From the NCBI GenBank assembly GCA_944321455.1, contig CALULI010000002.1, forward strand, positions 213,803 through 277,802: 64,000 nt of DNA. The letters are read 5' to 3'. This document shows positions 52,725 through 61,211 of this stretch, one piece after another (positions within the stretch are counted from its first letter, which is position 1; each line of letters begins with the position of its first letter). The notes beneath the pieces are model-generated. The model made no database searches. It worked only from the letters and a program-made list of their open reading frames with translations, and was not told where the DNA came from. The DNA comes from an uncultured Eggerthellaceae bacterium. Its GTDB lineage: Bacteria > Actinomycetota > Coriobacteriia > Coriobacteriales > Eggerthellaceae. A program made the translations under genes and the position numbers.

Positions 52725-53909
52725 TTAGTAACCATTGTGAACCCATACCGAGTGTATCAGACCAAGCATCATAAAGTTAACAATCATAAACGACGAACCA
52801 TAGCTAATAAACGGAAGCGGAATACCCGTAATAGGCATCAAGCCGCACGTCATGCCTATATTTTCCAGTATCTGGAAGATCCACATGCCCACAACACACA
52901 TGACAATCAAAGTACCAAAAAGATCTCCTGCTGAACGGGCAATGCGAATAGCAAGATAAATAAGTGTTGCATAGAGAGCAAGAAGAACGAGAGCGCCTGC
53001 AAAACCAAATTCTTCTGCAAACACGCAGAAGACAAAGTCAGTTGGTGCTTCAGGCAAAAAGCCAAGCGATGACTGCGTTGCTTGCATATAACCTTTACCA
53101 AACACGCCACCAGAACCAATAGCAATCATGGCTTGCTGCAGGTTGTAGCCATCACCGCTGGTATCGTAAGACGGATCCAAAAATACCAACAGACGTGACT
53201 TCTGATAATCTTTAAGCAACACATCCGAGCCAACAATCGCGTCAAGCACGGGGTCAATCAGCAGGACCGCCGCAACCAGGGCTACCAATACACCAAGCGT
53301 TCCCACCAAGAAACGCCAGTTAGCGCCACCAGCAATCAGAGCAAATGCGGCAATAACTAAATAAACAAGACCCGTACCCAAGTCAGGCTGCAGCATAACG
53401 CAGACAAAGGGCACCATCAAAATACCTACTGCTTTGAGGTATTCACGAAAATCATTCAACCTGCCGCCATAGCGCGCCATGATACTTGCCGCAAGTAGCA
53501 CCACCGTCACTTTGGCAAATTCGCCAGGCTGCAAACTAAAGCTACCAATTCTAATCCACGACGTAGCGCCGTTAACCTCATGGCCAATTACGGGCAACAA
53601 CGGTGATATAAGCAGCACCACATTAATAATCAAGAAAAGCGTGGTATAGCCCGAAAGCGCCCGATAGTCAAAACGCGTCAGAGCAATCATTAAGATGACA
53701 CCAATAAGCACACCTTGTACTTGACGAGAAAAACTATAGTCACTATCAAATGACGTTGCCGAAAACTGGACCAGCAAACCAATTAATACCAGCGCAGAAA
53801 TCACCAGCACAAAGGGAAGGTTAACAAACTTGAAGCGACGAGGCTTCATCGCCTTAGCTACGGCAGGATCGCGCGGTTGTACCGAACTAATCTCTTGCAT
53901 CTGAGGCAT
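52725..53909 (-). CDS. rodA: Rod shape-determining SEDS glycosyltransferase RodA
   Basis: 394 residues with about ten membrane helices of the SEDS family. It contains the W-I-R-I-G-S-F-S-L-Q-P-G-E-F-A-K segment, which in RodA/FtsW includes the conserved Pro/Glu region, and a late PFISYGSSFM motif. With PBP2 (encoded two bases upstream) it polymerises glycan chains for side-wall growth, guided by MreBCD. The arrangement mreBCD-mrdA-rodA is the classical elongasome operon. GGAGGG precedes ATG 53909. Confidence 0.95.
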   Translation of the reverse strand: MPQMQEISSVQPRDPAVAKAMKPRRFKFVNLPFVLVISALVLIGLLVQFSATSFDSDYSFSRQVQGVLIGVILMIALTRFDYRALSGYTTLFLIINVVLLISPLLPVIGHEVNGATSWIRIGSFSLQPGEFAKVTVVLLAASIMARYGGRLNDFREYLKAVGILMVPFVCVMLQPDLGTGLVYLVIAAFALIAGGANWRFLVGTLGVLVALVAAVLLIDPVLDAIVGSDVLLKDYQKSRLLVFLDPSYDTSGDGYNLQQAMIAIGSGGVFGKGYMQATQSSLGFLPEAPTDFVFCVFAEEFGFAGALVLLALYATLIYLAIRIARSAGDLFGTLIVMCVVGMWIFQILENIGMTCGLMPITGIPLPFISYGSSFMIVNFMMLGLIHSVWVHNGY

Positions 53910-53911
53910 TA

Positions 53912-56059
53912 TTAACCCTCCTCTCCGTTATCATCTTCGCTGTCTTCGTCGTCTTGTGAAGCACTGCTGTTATTTCCCTCAGCCAAATTATGCGCAGGAA
54001 TGTTTTGAACGGTCACCGATGAGCGACCTTCTGCCCACTCAATAGCTGCATTCATGATAGTACCAGCAAGTGGAGATGCGGTGGCACCACCCCAACCACC
54101 TTCCTCAATACAAAGAGAAAGGGCAAATTTGGGGTTCTCATATGGTGCATAGCATGAAAACCATGCAAGACTTTCTTTGCCCGCAACCTCTGCAGTACCC
54201 GTCTTAGCGGCTGCAGTCCAACTGTATTGGCTAAACGCTTCAGTTACGTCAGCATTTTCTGTTGCAACACCGTGGAGCGCATCGCGCACCGTAGCATAGT
54301 TAGCTTCATCAACATCAGGACGTGAATCCTCAACGGTTTCACACGTCAGGACAACGTCCCCTATGGAATTGCGAACTTCCTTGAGCAGGTGCGGCTTTAA
54401 CAGCCTACCCGTTGCAACCGCGCCATACGCACGCACTACCTGCAGCGGCGTTACCAATACATAACCCTGACCAATAACCATGTTGGACATGTCGCCAGGC
54501 AGCCACTGGGCTTCTTCGGGAACATCGCGGAAATATTCTTGTTTCCATTCAGGCGTTGGAATACGTCCTTCGGCTTCGCCTGAAATATCAATGCCTGTCG
54601 TAGAAGCATAACCAAACTGTTTAATAAAATCCTGCATAGCATCGTTGCCAATGGTGCCACGTGCGTCGTAGAAGCTTTTTGCAATTTCATAGAACACAAT
54701 GTCACACGAAACAACAATGCCTGTCCTGAAGTTAATCGTACCGTGACCAGATTCTTCCCAACATTTTTGAGGATATTCCTCACCAAAACCTGTCCAAGTA
54801 CCCTCACAATTCCAGGTACGTTCTGTATCAGCAAACCCGTAGGTCAGTCCTGCAAGACCCGTAAATGCCTTAAAGCACGATGCAGCAGGATAGGAACCAG
54901 CAACGGCGCGGTTCATCAAAGGATAGTGGGATTCTTCGGTCTGATAGCGATCCCATACCTCCTGAGAAATGCCGCCAATAAAGTGCTCAGGTTCAAAGCT
55001 GGGATAACTTGCCATAGCAACAATCCCGCCCGTTTCGACATCCATAACAACAGCTGATGCCGCCGTACCTACGCCATTATCAACTGCTTCTTTGATAGTC
55101 ATATCGGCAACATACTGAACAGGAGCAGCAATGGTTAAGTACACATCGCTTCCCTTACTTGGGTCAGTTTCACTCACAACCTGCTGAACGTCACCAGCGG
55201 CGTCAGTAATCAGAACGCGTCTGCCATGATCGCCAGCTAAAAGACGGTCATAGGTTTGTTCAATACCGCTTTTACCCACCATATCGCCAGAACGAACATC
55301 ACGCCCTTCTTGGGTGTTCTTGAGGTCTTCTTCGCTTGCGGTACCCGTATAGCCTAAGAAATGAGCACCTAATGAACCATACGGATAGGTTCTGGTAGAA
55401 CGAAGCTGGGTGCTAACGCCAGGAAAAGTATCGCTATGTTCGGCAATAAAGGCGTAATTGCGCAAGCTCACATCACTTGCAACAACGCGCTGCGACTGCG
55501 CACCTGACGAAGAGTCCATGATGCGTGCTCGAACCACATCATACGGAATGCCAAGCAACGATGACAGGCGTAACACCACATCATGGTTGTTAGCCACATC
55601 AGCATCAGCCAGAATGGTGCGTACCTGTCGGTTAGTTACCAGAGGAACACCATCAGTGTCATAAATAATGCCGCGAGGAGCAGGTGTTTCTACCGTTGTG
55701 TATTGGTTTTCTTCCGATTCGCGACGGTAGCTTTCGCCATTGATAACCTGCATAAAGAACAATCGGCCTGTCAGTACCGCTATGACTGCGCCTGCAAAAA
55801 TGCCAATTGCGGCAAAACGCGAACGCAGTGGATTGCCTGACCCACTGGTGGTGTTGGTGGGAACATAAGGTCTGTCTGAGCCCGAGACAAAAGAACCCTT
55901 TGGTGCTTCGGCAGAAACACCAACCGACGTAACCGAATTGATCTTGAGCTTTTCACGCGTGCGAGCACCCGCAGACGCTGAGCGAATGCGGAAGATGACA
56001 ATAGCCGCGATGCCAAGAACAATCAGAACCGCTATGGTTACCAGAACAGCAACAAGCAT
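53912..56059 (-). CDS. mrdA: Penicillin-binding protein 2 (class B transpeptidase)
   Basis: 715 residues. The class B PBP features are a dimerisation domain after the membrane anchor and a C-terminal transpeptidase with SxxK in AASCFKAFTG, SxN-like SCDIVF, and KTG in AAKTGTAEV. It cross-links new peptidoglycan with RodA during elongation. The N-terminus is unusual: a first hydrophobic helix (about 2-23) is followed by a basic, polar linker and then the usual anchor (about 82-104). A two-helix topology with a cytoplasmic linker fits the positive-inside rule. The C-terminus is an acidic Ser/Asn/Asp tail. AGGAG precedes ATG 56059. Confidence 0.94.
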   Translation of the reverse strand: MLVAVLVTIAVLIVLGIAAIVIFRIRSASAGARTREKLKINSVTSVGVSAEAPKGSFVSGSDRPYVPTNTTSGSGNPLRSRFAAIGIFAGAVIAVLTGRLFFMQVINGESYRRESEENQYTTVETPAPRGIIYDTDGVPLVTNRQVRTILADADVANNHDVVLRLSSLLGIPYDVVRARIMDSSSGAQSQRVVASDVSLRNYAFIAEHSDTFPGVSTQLRSTRTYPYGSLGAHFLGYTGTASEEDLKNTQEGRDVRSGDMVGKSGIEQTYDRLLAGDHGRRVLITDAAGDVQQVVSETDPSKGSDVYLTIAAPVQYVADMTIKEAVDNGVGTAASAVVMDVETGGIVAMASYPSFEPEHFIGGISQEVWDRYQTEESHYPLMNRAVAGSYPAASCFKAFTGLAGLTYGFADTERTWNCEGTWTGFGEEYPQKCWEESGHGTINFRTGIVVSCDIVFYEIAKSFYDARGTIGNDAMQDFIKQFGYASTTGIDISGEAEGRIPTPEWKQEYFRDVPEEAQWLPGDMSNMVIGQGYVLVTPLQVVRAYGAVATGRLLKPHLLKEVRNSIGDVVLTCETVEDSRPDVDEANYATVRDALHGVATENADVTEAFSQYSWTAAAKTGTAEVAGKESLAWFSCYAPYENPKFALSLCIEEGGWGGATASPLAGTIMNAAIEWAEGRSSVTVQNIPAHNLAEGNNSSASQDDEDSEDDNGEEG

Positions 56060-56068
56060 GCTTGGCTC

Positions 56069-56593
56069 CTAGCGGAAACGCTGTGTTTGCGAGATAGTCC
56101 ACGCGCTTGAAGATTCGCGCTCGAAGGGCAATCTTCGCATAAGGAAATAGTAGATGACACAAATAATGGCGTTGATAAGCGTTGCAGGAAGCGCACGCGA
56201 AACAATCAAGCTGATGCCGCCTTCATAACCTGCAATCAAAAGACCAACGGCAAACAATACTTCAAAAACTAAAAGCGTGACCACACACGCAATAAGCGGC
56301 ATGGCAGGCGTAGTTTGATCAAGTACCTCAAACACACGTGAAAGCACAAACACGGCAATAAGTAACAAGAACGGCGTTAGACCAAGCGGCGTCTGCGAAA
56401 GCAGATCGGCAATCATACCCAATACAAAGGCATACCAATACATTGAATTACCGCCGCGCAAAATGCCCAGCACAATAACGTAAGAAACAATAAATCCAGG
56501 AACCACGGAGAAAAACGTGATCAAAGGAGCAACGATTATTTGAAGAACCACAGCAATAGCTGCGCCAATGAGAGGTATTAGCTGAGTACGCAC
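56069..56593 (-). CDS. mreD: Rod shape-determining protein MreD
   Basis: 174 residues with five to six predicted membrane helices, the size of MreD. Sequence conservation in this family is low and the identification rests mainly on hydrophobicity pattern, the segment GNSMYWYAFVLGMIADLLSQTPLG and operon position between mreC and mrdA. It helps place the elongasome in the membrane. The start is GTG 56593, directly after AGGAGGTAGGG. Gaps to both neighbours are nine bases. Confidence 0.9.
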   Translation of the reverse strand: MRTQLIPLIGAAIAVVLQIIVAPLITFFSVVPGFIVSYVIVLGILRGGNSMYWYAFVLGMIADLLSQTPLGLTPFLLLIAVFVLSRVFEVLDQTTPAMPLIACVVTLLVFEVLFAVGLLIAGYEGGISLIVSRALPATLINAIICVIYYFLMRRLPFERESSSAWTISQTQRFR

Positions 56594-56602
56594 CCCTACC
56601 TC

Positions 56603-57628
56603 CTATTCATCATCTTGAGACGACTCATCAGAATTGCCTTCCGATGAGTCGGCATTGTTTTGTTCAGCCGCTTGATCCTGGTTTTGCTGGTTTTGAGCAC
56701 TGCCCGAATTAAGGGTCTGAGGATTTACGGCGTTAATGAGCGCGGTGGCATTCGCGCCATTTTCTGAAGCTGCGCCATCATTGTTCATACCAATGACTAC
56801 CAACACTTCGCTGATGTTGCTCAAGGTTGCATTAGGCGTAATAACAATGGTGCGCGTGCCATCACTTTGGTTGGTTTCAATACGCGCTACCGTACCAATA
56901 ACAAGGCCACGGAAGTATCCGCCACCAAGGCCTGAGGTAATAACCGCTTCGCCTTCCTTGACTTCAACGTTTTCATCAACATTTTCCAGATACAAGATGC
57001 CATCGACCGACCCCGTCAGGATACCTTCAGCACGCGAAGATTGCAGCATAACCGAAACGCCACTTTGAGCATCGTTAATCAGGCGAACCTGGCTGGTAAG
57101 AGGTGTGGTAGCAATAACCTGACCAACAACGCCTGTTGTTCCCATGACAGGAAGACCCGCTTTAACGCCTGCGTTAGAGCCAACATCAATGGTCAAAACA
57201 CGATTGTACGAATCCGCAGAATAGCCAACAACACGAGAAGCTACGTAGGAAAAACCATAAGCATCCGCCAAACCAAGCTGCGCTTCTAAGCGCTGTGCTT
57301 CCTGACGATACTCTTCCAATTCGACCACCATCTGAGCTAACTGCGCATTGTTTTCACGCAACTGTGACAAGGATGCATCTGATGCTGTCAGATCTTCTAC
57401 GGATGTAGTTGCGGTAGCCGCGAGAGAGCCTGTTGTAACGCCGATGGTACTCAAAGGAGACGTAACAGCCGAGGTGGTGTCCTGTAAGCCGTGCAGCATG
57501 CCATCATCACCTTCACGGGTGTAGAGAACAACCGTCACCAAAGAGACAACGAGCAGTGCAACAAGAACAACCGATCCTCCAAGCTGGCCACCGAATGAAA
57601 ACTTTTTATTTGGGAATTTCAGGGCCAT
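56603..57628 (-). CDS. mreC: Rod shape-determining protein MreC
   Basis: 341 residues. A short cytoplasmic N-terminus and one membrane helix (about 17-37) precede a coiled coil (about 78-120, LSQLRENNAQLAQMVVELEEYRQEAQRLEAQL) and the two beta-barrel domains characteristic of MreC (VVGYSADSYNRVLTIDVGSNAGV and VITSGLGGGYFRGLVIGTV). The last 50 residues are a disordered Gln/Asn/Glu/Ser-rich tail. MreC links MreB to PBP2 and RodA outside the membrane. ATG 57628 follows AAGGAGACC, 17 bases after mreB. Confidence 0.94.
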   Translation of the reverse strand: MALKFPNKKFSFGGQLGGSVVLVALLVVSLVTVVLYTREGDDGMLHGLQDTTSAVTSPLSTIGVTTGSLAATATTSVEDLTASDASLSQLRENNAQLAQMVVELEEYRQEAQRLEAQLGLADAYGFSYVASRVVGYSADSYNRVLTIDVGSNAGVKAGLPVMGTTGVVGQVIATTPLTSQVRLINDAQSGVSVMLQSSRAEGILTGSVDGILYLENVDENVEVKEGEAVITSGLGGGYFRGLVIGTVARIETNQSDGTRTIVITPNATLSNISEVLVVIGMNNDGAASENGANATALINAVNPQTLNSGSAQNQQNQDQAAEQNNADSSEGNSDESSQDDE

Positions 57629-57645
57629 TGCTTAATCGGTCTCCT

Positions 57646-58701
57646 TTATTTAGATCTCATAACCACCTGTTTGAGAGCTGTTGGGGTCTCAAGTACCTTC
57701 AAGCAACCCATTACAACATTGGTAAGAGCAGTTTCGCTGGTCCAAACAGGAATCTCTAATTGTTGGGTCAAATAGCGATCAAGACCCGAAAGGAGTCCGC
57801 CGCCACCCGTTAAGAGGATACCGTTGGAAATAATATCTGACGCCAAGTCAGGATTTGTTTTCTTAAACGTTTCCTTGATGTGAACTACCATTTCATCAAT
57901 GGGGTCCCTCAAGGCTTCACGCACGTCTTCTGATTGAATGGTTACTTCCTTAGGCTGTTCAGTAACAACATCCTGACCGGAAATAATCATGTCGCGTTCG
58001 CGACCGTCTTCAAACGGAAGAATAGAGCCAATTTTAATCTTGATAACCTCTGCGGTGCGCTCACCAATCTTGATTCCTAATAAATCACGCAAATGCGTTG
58101 CAATTGCTTCATCAAGACGATTGCCTGCCAGACGCAGAGACGATGAAGTTACGATGCCACCTAAGGAAATAACGGCAACTTCAGTGGTGCCGCCACCGAT
58201 GTCAACAACCATAGAACCGGTAGGTTCGGTAACAGGAAGGTCTGCACCCATTGCAGCAGCCATAGGTTCTTCAATCAGGTATGCCTGACGAGCACCTGCT
58301 TGAATGGTGGCTTCAAAAACAGCACGCTTTTCAACAGACGTTGCGCCACAAGGAATGCAAACAACAATGCGTGGCTTAGGCTGCCAAGGATAACGACGAG
58401 GAGCCGCCTTGTTGATGAAGGCAGAAATCATAGCTTCGGTAACGTCATAGTCAGCAACAACACCATCATGCAGAGGATGTTCAGCAGAAAACGTATCAGG
58501 TGTGTGATTGATCATGTTTTTTGCTTCATGACCAACTGCAAGAACACGATGCGTACTGCGCTCAATAGCTACAACAGAGGGTTCATTGATAACAATACCC
58601 TGCCCCACAATAGCTACCAGCGTGTTAGCAGTTCCTAAGTCTATAGCCATATCGTACGAAGATGACGATGTAGCATTTTGTATAACATCCAAAAAAGACA
58701 T
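57646..58701 (-). CDS. mreB: Cell shape-determining actin homologue MreB
   Basis: 351 residues, the usual size. The actin-fold nucleotide-binding motifs are IDLGTANT (phosphate 1, near residue 20), VVDIGGGTTEVAVIS (phosphate 2) and LTGGGGLLSGLD (adenosine). It polymerises on the inner membrane face and directs wall elongation. It is the first gene of the elongasome operon; the promoter must lie in 58702-58870, where I see no clear boxes. AAGGATT precedes the ATG. Confidence 0.97.
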   Translation of the reverse strand: MSFLDVIQNATSSSSYDMAIDLGTANTLVAIVGQGIVINEPSVVAIERSTHRVLAVGHEAKNMINHTPDTFSAEHPLHDGVVADYDVTEAMISAFINKAAPRRYPWQPKPRIVVCIPCGATSVEKRAVFEATIQAGARQAYLIEEPMAAAMGADLPVTEPTGSMVVDIGGGTTEVAVISLGGIVTSSSLRLAGNRLDEAIATHLRDLLGIKIGERTAEVIKIKIGSILPFEDGRERDMIISGQDVVTEQPKEVTIQSEDVREALRDPIDEMVVHIKETFKKTNPDLASDIISNGILLTGGGGLLSGLDRYLTQQLEIPVWTSETALTNVVMGCLKVLETPTALKQVVMRSK

Positions 58702-58870
58702 GTGTAATCCTTACCAGTCTCTAAAAAATCATGAATAGTGATTTTACCACACGACACAGGACTCCCTTCGAAATCCATAGCGCCATCAAACAAGATAAAA
58801 CGTATTGCTCACAAGTGCAAATTATTCTTTCGATCTCCTTAGATTCTCATATAAAACGCGAAACACAAAA

Positions 58871-58908
58871 ACGAACAACCCCTCCAAACGAACGGAGAGG
58901 TTGCTCGT
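58871..58908 (-). terminator. Terminator of the MocA-type gene
   Basis: A 15-bp stem (58871-58885 with 58894-58908) and eight-base loop. The two apparent mismatches on the plus strand are G-U pairs on the minus strand, and a T-rich run follows on that strand only. It ends the oxidoreductase transcript before mreB. Confidence 0.85.
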
Positions 58909-58950
58909 GTAACTAGGTTTACTTTTATCGTCAGAGTTAGATGACGACTA

Positions 58951-59988
58951 TTAGTCAAGTTCTACAACCTGATGGGTTTCAGCAGATTTAAGCAAAGCAC
59001 GAACTACCTTCAGCGTAGCCAAACCTTCTTCGCCGGTGCAGCGAGGAACCGTCTCACGGCCCTTACACAAGTCGATGAAGTGGTTAAGCGTTGCCGTTGC
59101 AGGGTCAGGACGACCTACCTCAAAGTGCTTCTTCTGCAGAGGCTCAGTCCAGCCATAGCGCTCAGGCAGATAGTAATAGAAGTCCATGTTAGGAAGACCG
59201 AATGAACCCTTCGTACCAAAGACGCGCAAGCTGTTTTCGCCGTGATAGCAATCAATGAAGTGCATTTCCTGAGCAGCCAAGTCATAGCCCCAAGGACCAG
59301 GAGTGCCATCAGAAATAAAGAAGGTGCAGGTTGGGCCCTCTTCGTATTCGAAAATAACTGAAGCGGAGTCTTCAATCTTGCCATGACGAATGGAATTACG
59401 CGAAGCGACGTAAACACTTTTTACCTTCATGCCCGTGATGTAGTGAAGGTCGTCTACATCATGAATAGCGTTGATCAGCAAAGGACCGCTTTCGGTATGC
59501 CAACCGGTAAAGTAGCTGTCAGGCTTTGCATAGATTTCACTGCACTGAATACCAACGATATCGCCGAGTTTTCCTTCAGCAATAAACTTCTTTAAGAACA
59601 GCATAGTTGCTGAAGAACGACGCTGATGGCCAATGAGCAGATTAGCGCCCGCTTCGTGGCATGCATCAATAATGTTTTGCGCATCTTCAACCGTATCAGC
59701 AATAGGCTTTTCAAGCAGGATATTCTTGATGCCTGCCTTGAGAGCCGAATCAACAGCTGGCCAATGAAGACCATTAGGAAGCGCGATTACAACCGCGTCA
59801 AGTTCTACTTTGTCAAAAAGATCCTGATAGTCAGCATACAGTGGTGCTCCTACTTCTGCAGCAACCGCTTCAGCCTGTTCACCGAAGCCACCGACAGCAA
59901 CAAGATCAATTTCAGGATTTTCTACTGAGTCACGAGCAGCCTTAGCACCCTGATTAAGGCCCAATACAGCCAAGCGCACCTTTTCCAT
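58951..59988 (-). CDS. Gfo/Idh/MocA-family oxidoreductase
   Basis: 345 residues from ATG 59988 (AAGGAGGG upstream). An N-terminal Rossmann fold begins VRLAVLGLNQGAKAA; the normal GxGxxG is degenerate (GLNQGA). The family EKP motif is in ILLEKPIAD and the substrate-binding His-x-x-Asp is in NAIHDVDDLHYITG. These enzymes oxidise or epimerise sugars and polyols with bound or free NAD(P). In some gut bacteria relatives oxidise the 3'-hydroxyl of glycosides before cleavage. It is transcribed alone. Its upstream region holds two TTACAAAA repeats, one matching the isomerase promoter. Confidence 0.9.
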   Translation of the reverse strand: MEKVRLAVLGLNQGAKAARDSVENPEIDLVAVGGFGEQAEAVAAEVGAPLYADYQDLFDKVELDAVVIALPNGLHWPAVDSALKAGIKNILLEKPIADTVEDAQNIIDACHEAGANLLIGHQRRSSATMLFLKKFIAEGKLGDIVGIQCSEIYAKPDSYFTGWHTESGPLLINAIHDVDDLHYITGMKVKSVYVASRNSIRHGKIEDSASVIFEYEEGPTCTFFISDGTPGPWGYDLAAQEMHFIDCYHGENSLRVFGTKGSFGLPNMDFYYYLPERYGWTEPLQKKHFEVGRPDPATATLNHFIDLCKGRETVPRCTGEEGLATLKVVRALLKSAETHQVVELD

Positions 59989-60335
59989 AAAACACCCTCC
60001 TTGAAGAGATCCCAAACATCCCTTTGAATTGCGTGAAATAAAACGTTGATACATCTGGCCATTGCATCTTTTTCTATATCTGAGATTAGCAACTTAGCTT
60101 TCGCTTGAGAAATTAAATCAATTTACTCAATCGGTCTTTAATTGAGAGGGGCAATCCAGAGACGCTAAATTTACAAAATGGTGCGTTGCTTTACAAAAAT
60201 TAAAGGCATGCGGACAGTTTGAAAATTCAAAAGGATAACACCAACGCCCCTTCTTTCACTTCTTCTTCATATCGGTAAGATTAAAGGGGATATGACAGTT
60301 CATATCGCAAGGGAAACATAATCGGAGGGGAATCT
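59989..60335. other. Divergent promoter region
   Basis: About 350 bases between the MocA-type gene (minus) and an unrecognised gene (plus). The stretch 60100-60240 is AT-rich and contains the two TTACAAAA copies and a TTTGAA-AA-TTCAAA palindrome (60218-60231). No ORF or RNA is apparent. Confidence 0.55.
60171..60201. promoter_or_regulatory. Two TTACAAAA copies 20 bases apart
   Basis: TTACAAAATG at 60171 and TTACAAAAAT at 60191 are spaced exactly 20 bases, about two helical turns. The second copy extended by one T equals the 11 bases at 40806-40816 upstream of the isomerase genes. A possible binding site for a common regulator. Confidence 0.35.
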
Positions 60336-60863
60336 ATGTTTATTACTGACTATATTAAGAAGCACCGCTCAAAGGTGTCACCCGTTGATCCGCACGACAA
60401 TCCCCTTGCAGAAAACATCTGCATGAGTGTGCCGGTAACCATCAACGGTTCAACCGTGGATCTTGATGTGCGCTGGATCAAAAACGCTTCTGGCGAAATT
60501 AAGGGCGGTCAAGCAACACTTGAATTCAGCAACGAAAAAGTACCCATCACTATTGCAGGACCCTACGCTCAGGCCTTTAGCGTGTGTGTTCCTATTGCTT
60601 TAGAAAAGGTTTTGGTACCTGGTTTGAAAGAAGAGGTTGCGCGCCTTCAAGAAGAAGGGAAAATCTCTCAGAAGGCTCAGCTTATCTATAATCCTGACTA
60701 CCAGCAGGTGCTGTTCTACCGCCGCAGCGACACCAAGCCTTTGCAAGGAAACATTGCTCGCTGGAAAGACGCTGTCAAAGGCAATCTTCAACCTTTGCTT
60801 GACGACTTCGTTGAGATTATGCCCTACATCATGAAACTCTACGGTGTTAAGGACGAAGACTAG
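60336..60863 (+). CDS. Unrecognised cytoplasmic protein
   Basis: 175 residues, starting at ATG 60336 with CGGAGGGG upstream. No signal peptide, membrane segment or catalytic motif is seen. The N-terminal half looks beta-rich (VPVTINGSTVDLDVRWI, KVPITIAGPYAQAFS) and the C-terminal half helical, with a basic/aromatic segment ending in MPYIMKLYGVKDED. Good ribosome-binding site and a terminator behind it indicate a real gene. It is divergent from the MocA gene but I see no functional link. Family unknown. Confidence 0.7.
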   Translation: MFITDYIKKHRSKVSPVDPHDNPLAENICMSVPVTINGSTVDLDVRWIKNASGEIKGGQATLEFSNEKVPITIAGPYAQAFSVCVPIALEKVLVPGLKEEVARLQEEGKISQKAQLIYNPDYQQVLFYRRSDTKPLQGNIARWKDAVKGNLQPLLDDFVEIMPYIMKLYGVKDED

Positions 60864-60931
60864 AGCGGCTATCAATCTTTACTGAGCGCTTGCGCAGCAT
60901 GTGGCCTTTTGCCCTCTATGACGCATTTTGA

Positions 60932-60956
60932 GCCTGGCAGCTTGCCAGGCTTTTTT
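60932..60956 (+). terminator. Terminator of the unrecognised gene
   Basis: GCCTGGCA and TGCCAGGC form an 8-bp stem with a three-base loop followed directly by six T, 70 bases after the stop of the gene at 60336. Confidence 0.93.
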
Positions 60957-61124
60957 GTGCCATCTTTGAGCCGCTATCTTTTTTGATTGTCCTACCCAAA
61001 TTGTTTCTATCGAATAAAACCAGAGCGTGCAGACATATAATGCAGGCCAACGTAAGGTAAGGGCTTGCCGTATAAACCCTTACTTTCAAAAAGCACCAGT
61101 CAAGTGTCAGTCAAAGAACAGAAA

Positions 61125-61152
61125 AGACCCGACAGATAATTCTGTCGGGTCT
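61125..61152 (-). terminator. Terminator of the MFS transporter gene
   Basis: A perfect 11-bp stem (61125-61135 with 61142-61152) and six-base loop; the minus strand continues with TTTTC. It lies 60 bases after the MFS stop. Confidence 0.88.
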
Positions 61153-61211
61153 GAATTTGCATTACGCACAAGAAGAGATCGTATTTTCAGGGGTTTCTAA
61201 CCGATCAATTC

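Larger units (their letters stand above)
60864..61211. other. Convergent intergenic region with terminators
   Basis: About 350 bases without a gene between an unrecognised gene and the MFS gene. It contains the plus-strand terminator at 60932-60956 and the minus-strand one at 61125-61152. A 7-bp hairpin (61057-61063 with 61077-61083) lies between them, of unclear meaning. Confidence 0.6.

Noticed and set aside
61036..61041. TATAAT between the convergent genes near 61 kb
   Set aside because: No -35 box at suitable spacing and no gene or RNA structure starts downstream on that strand.
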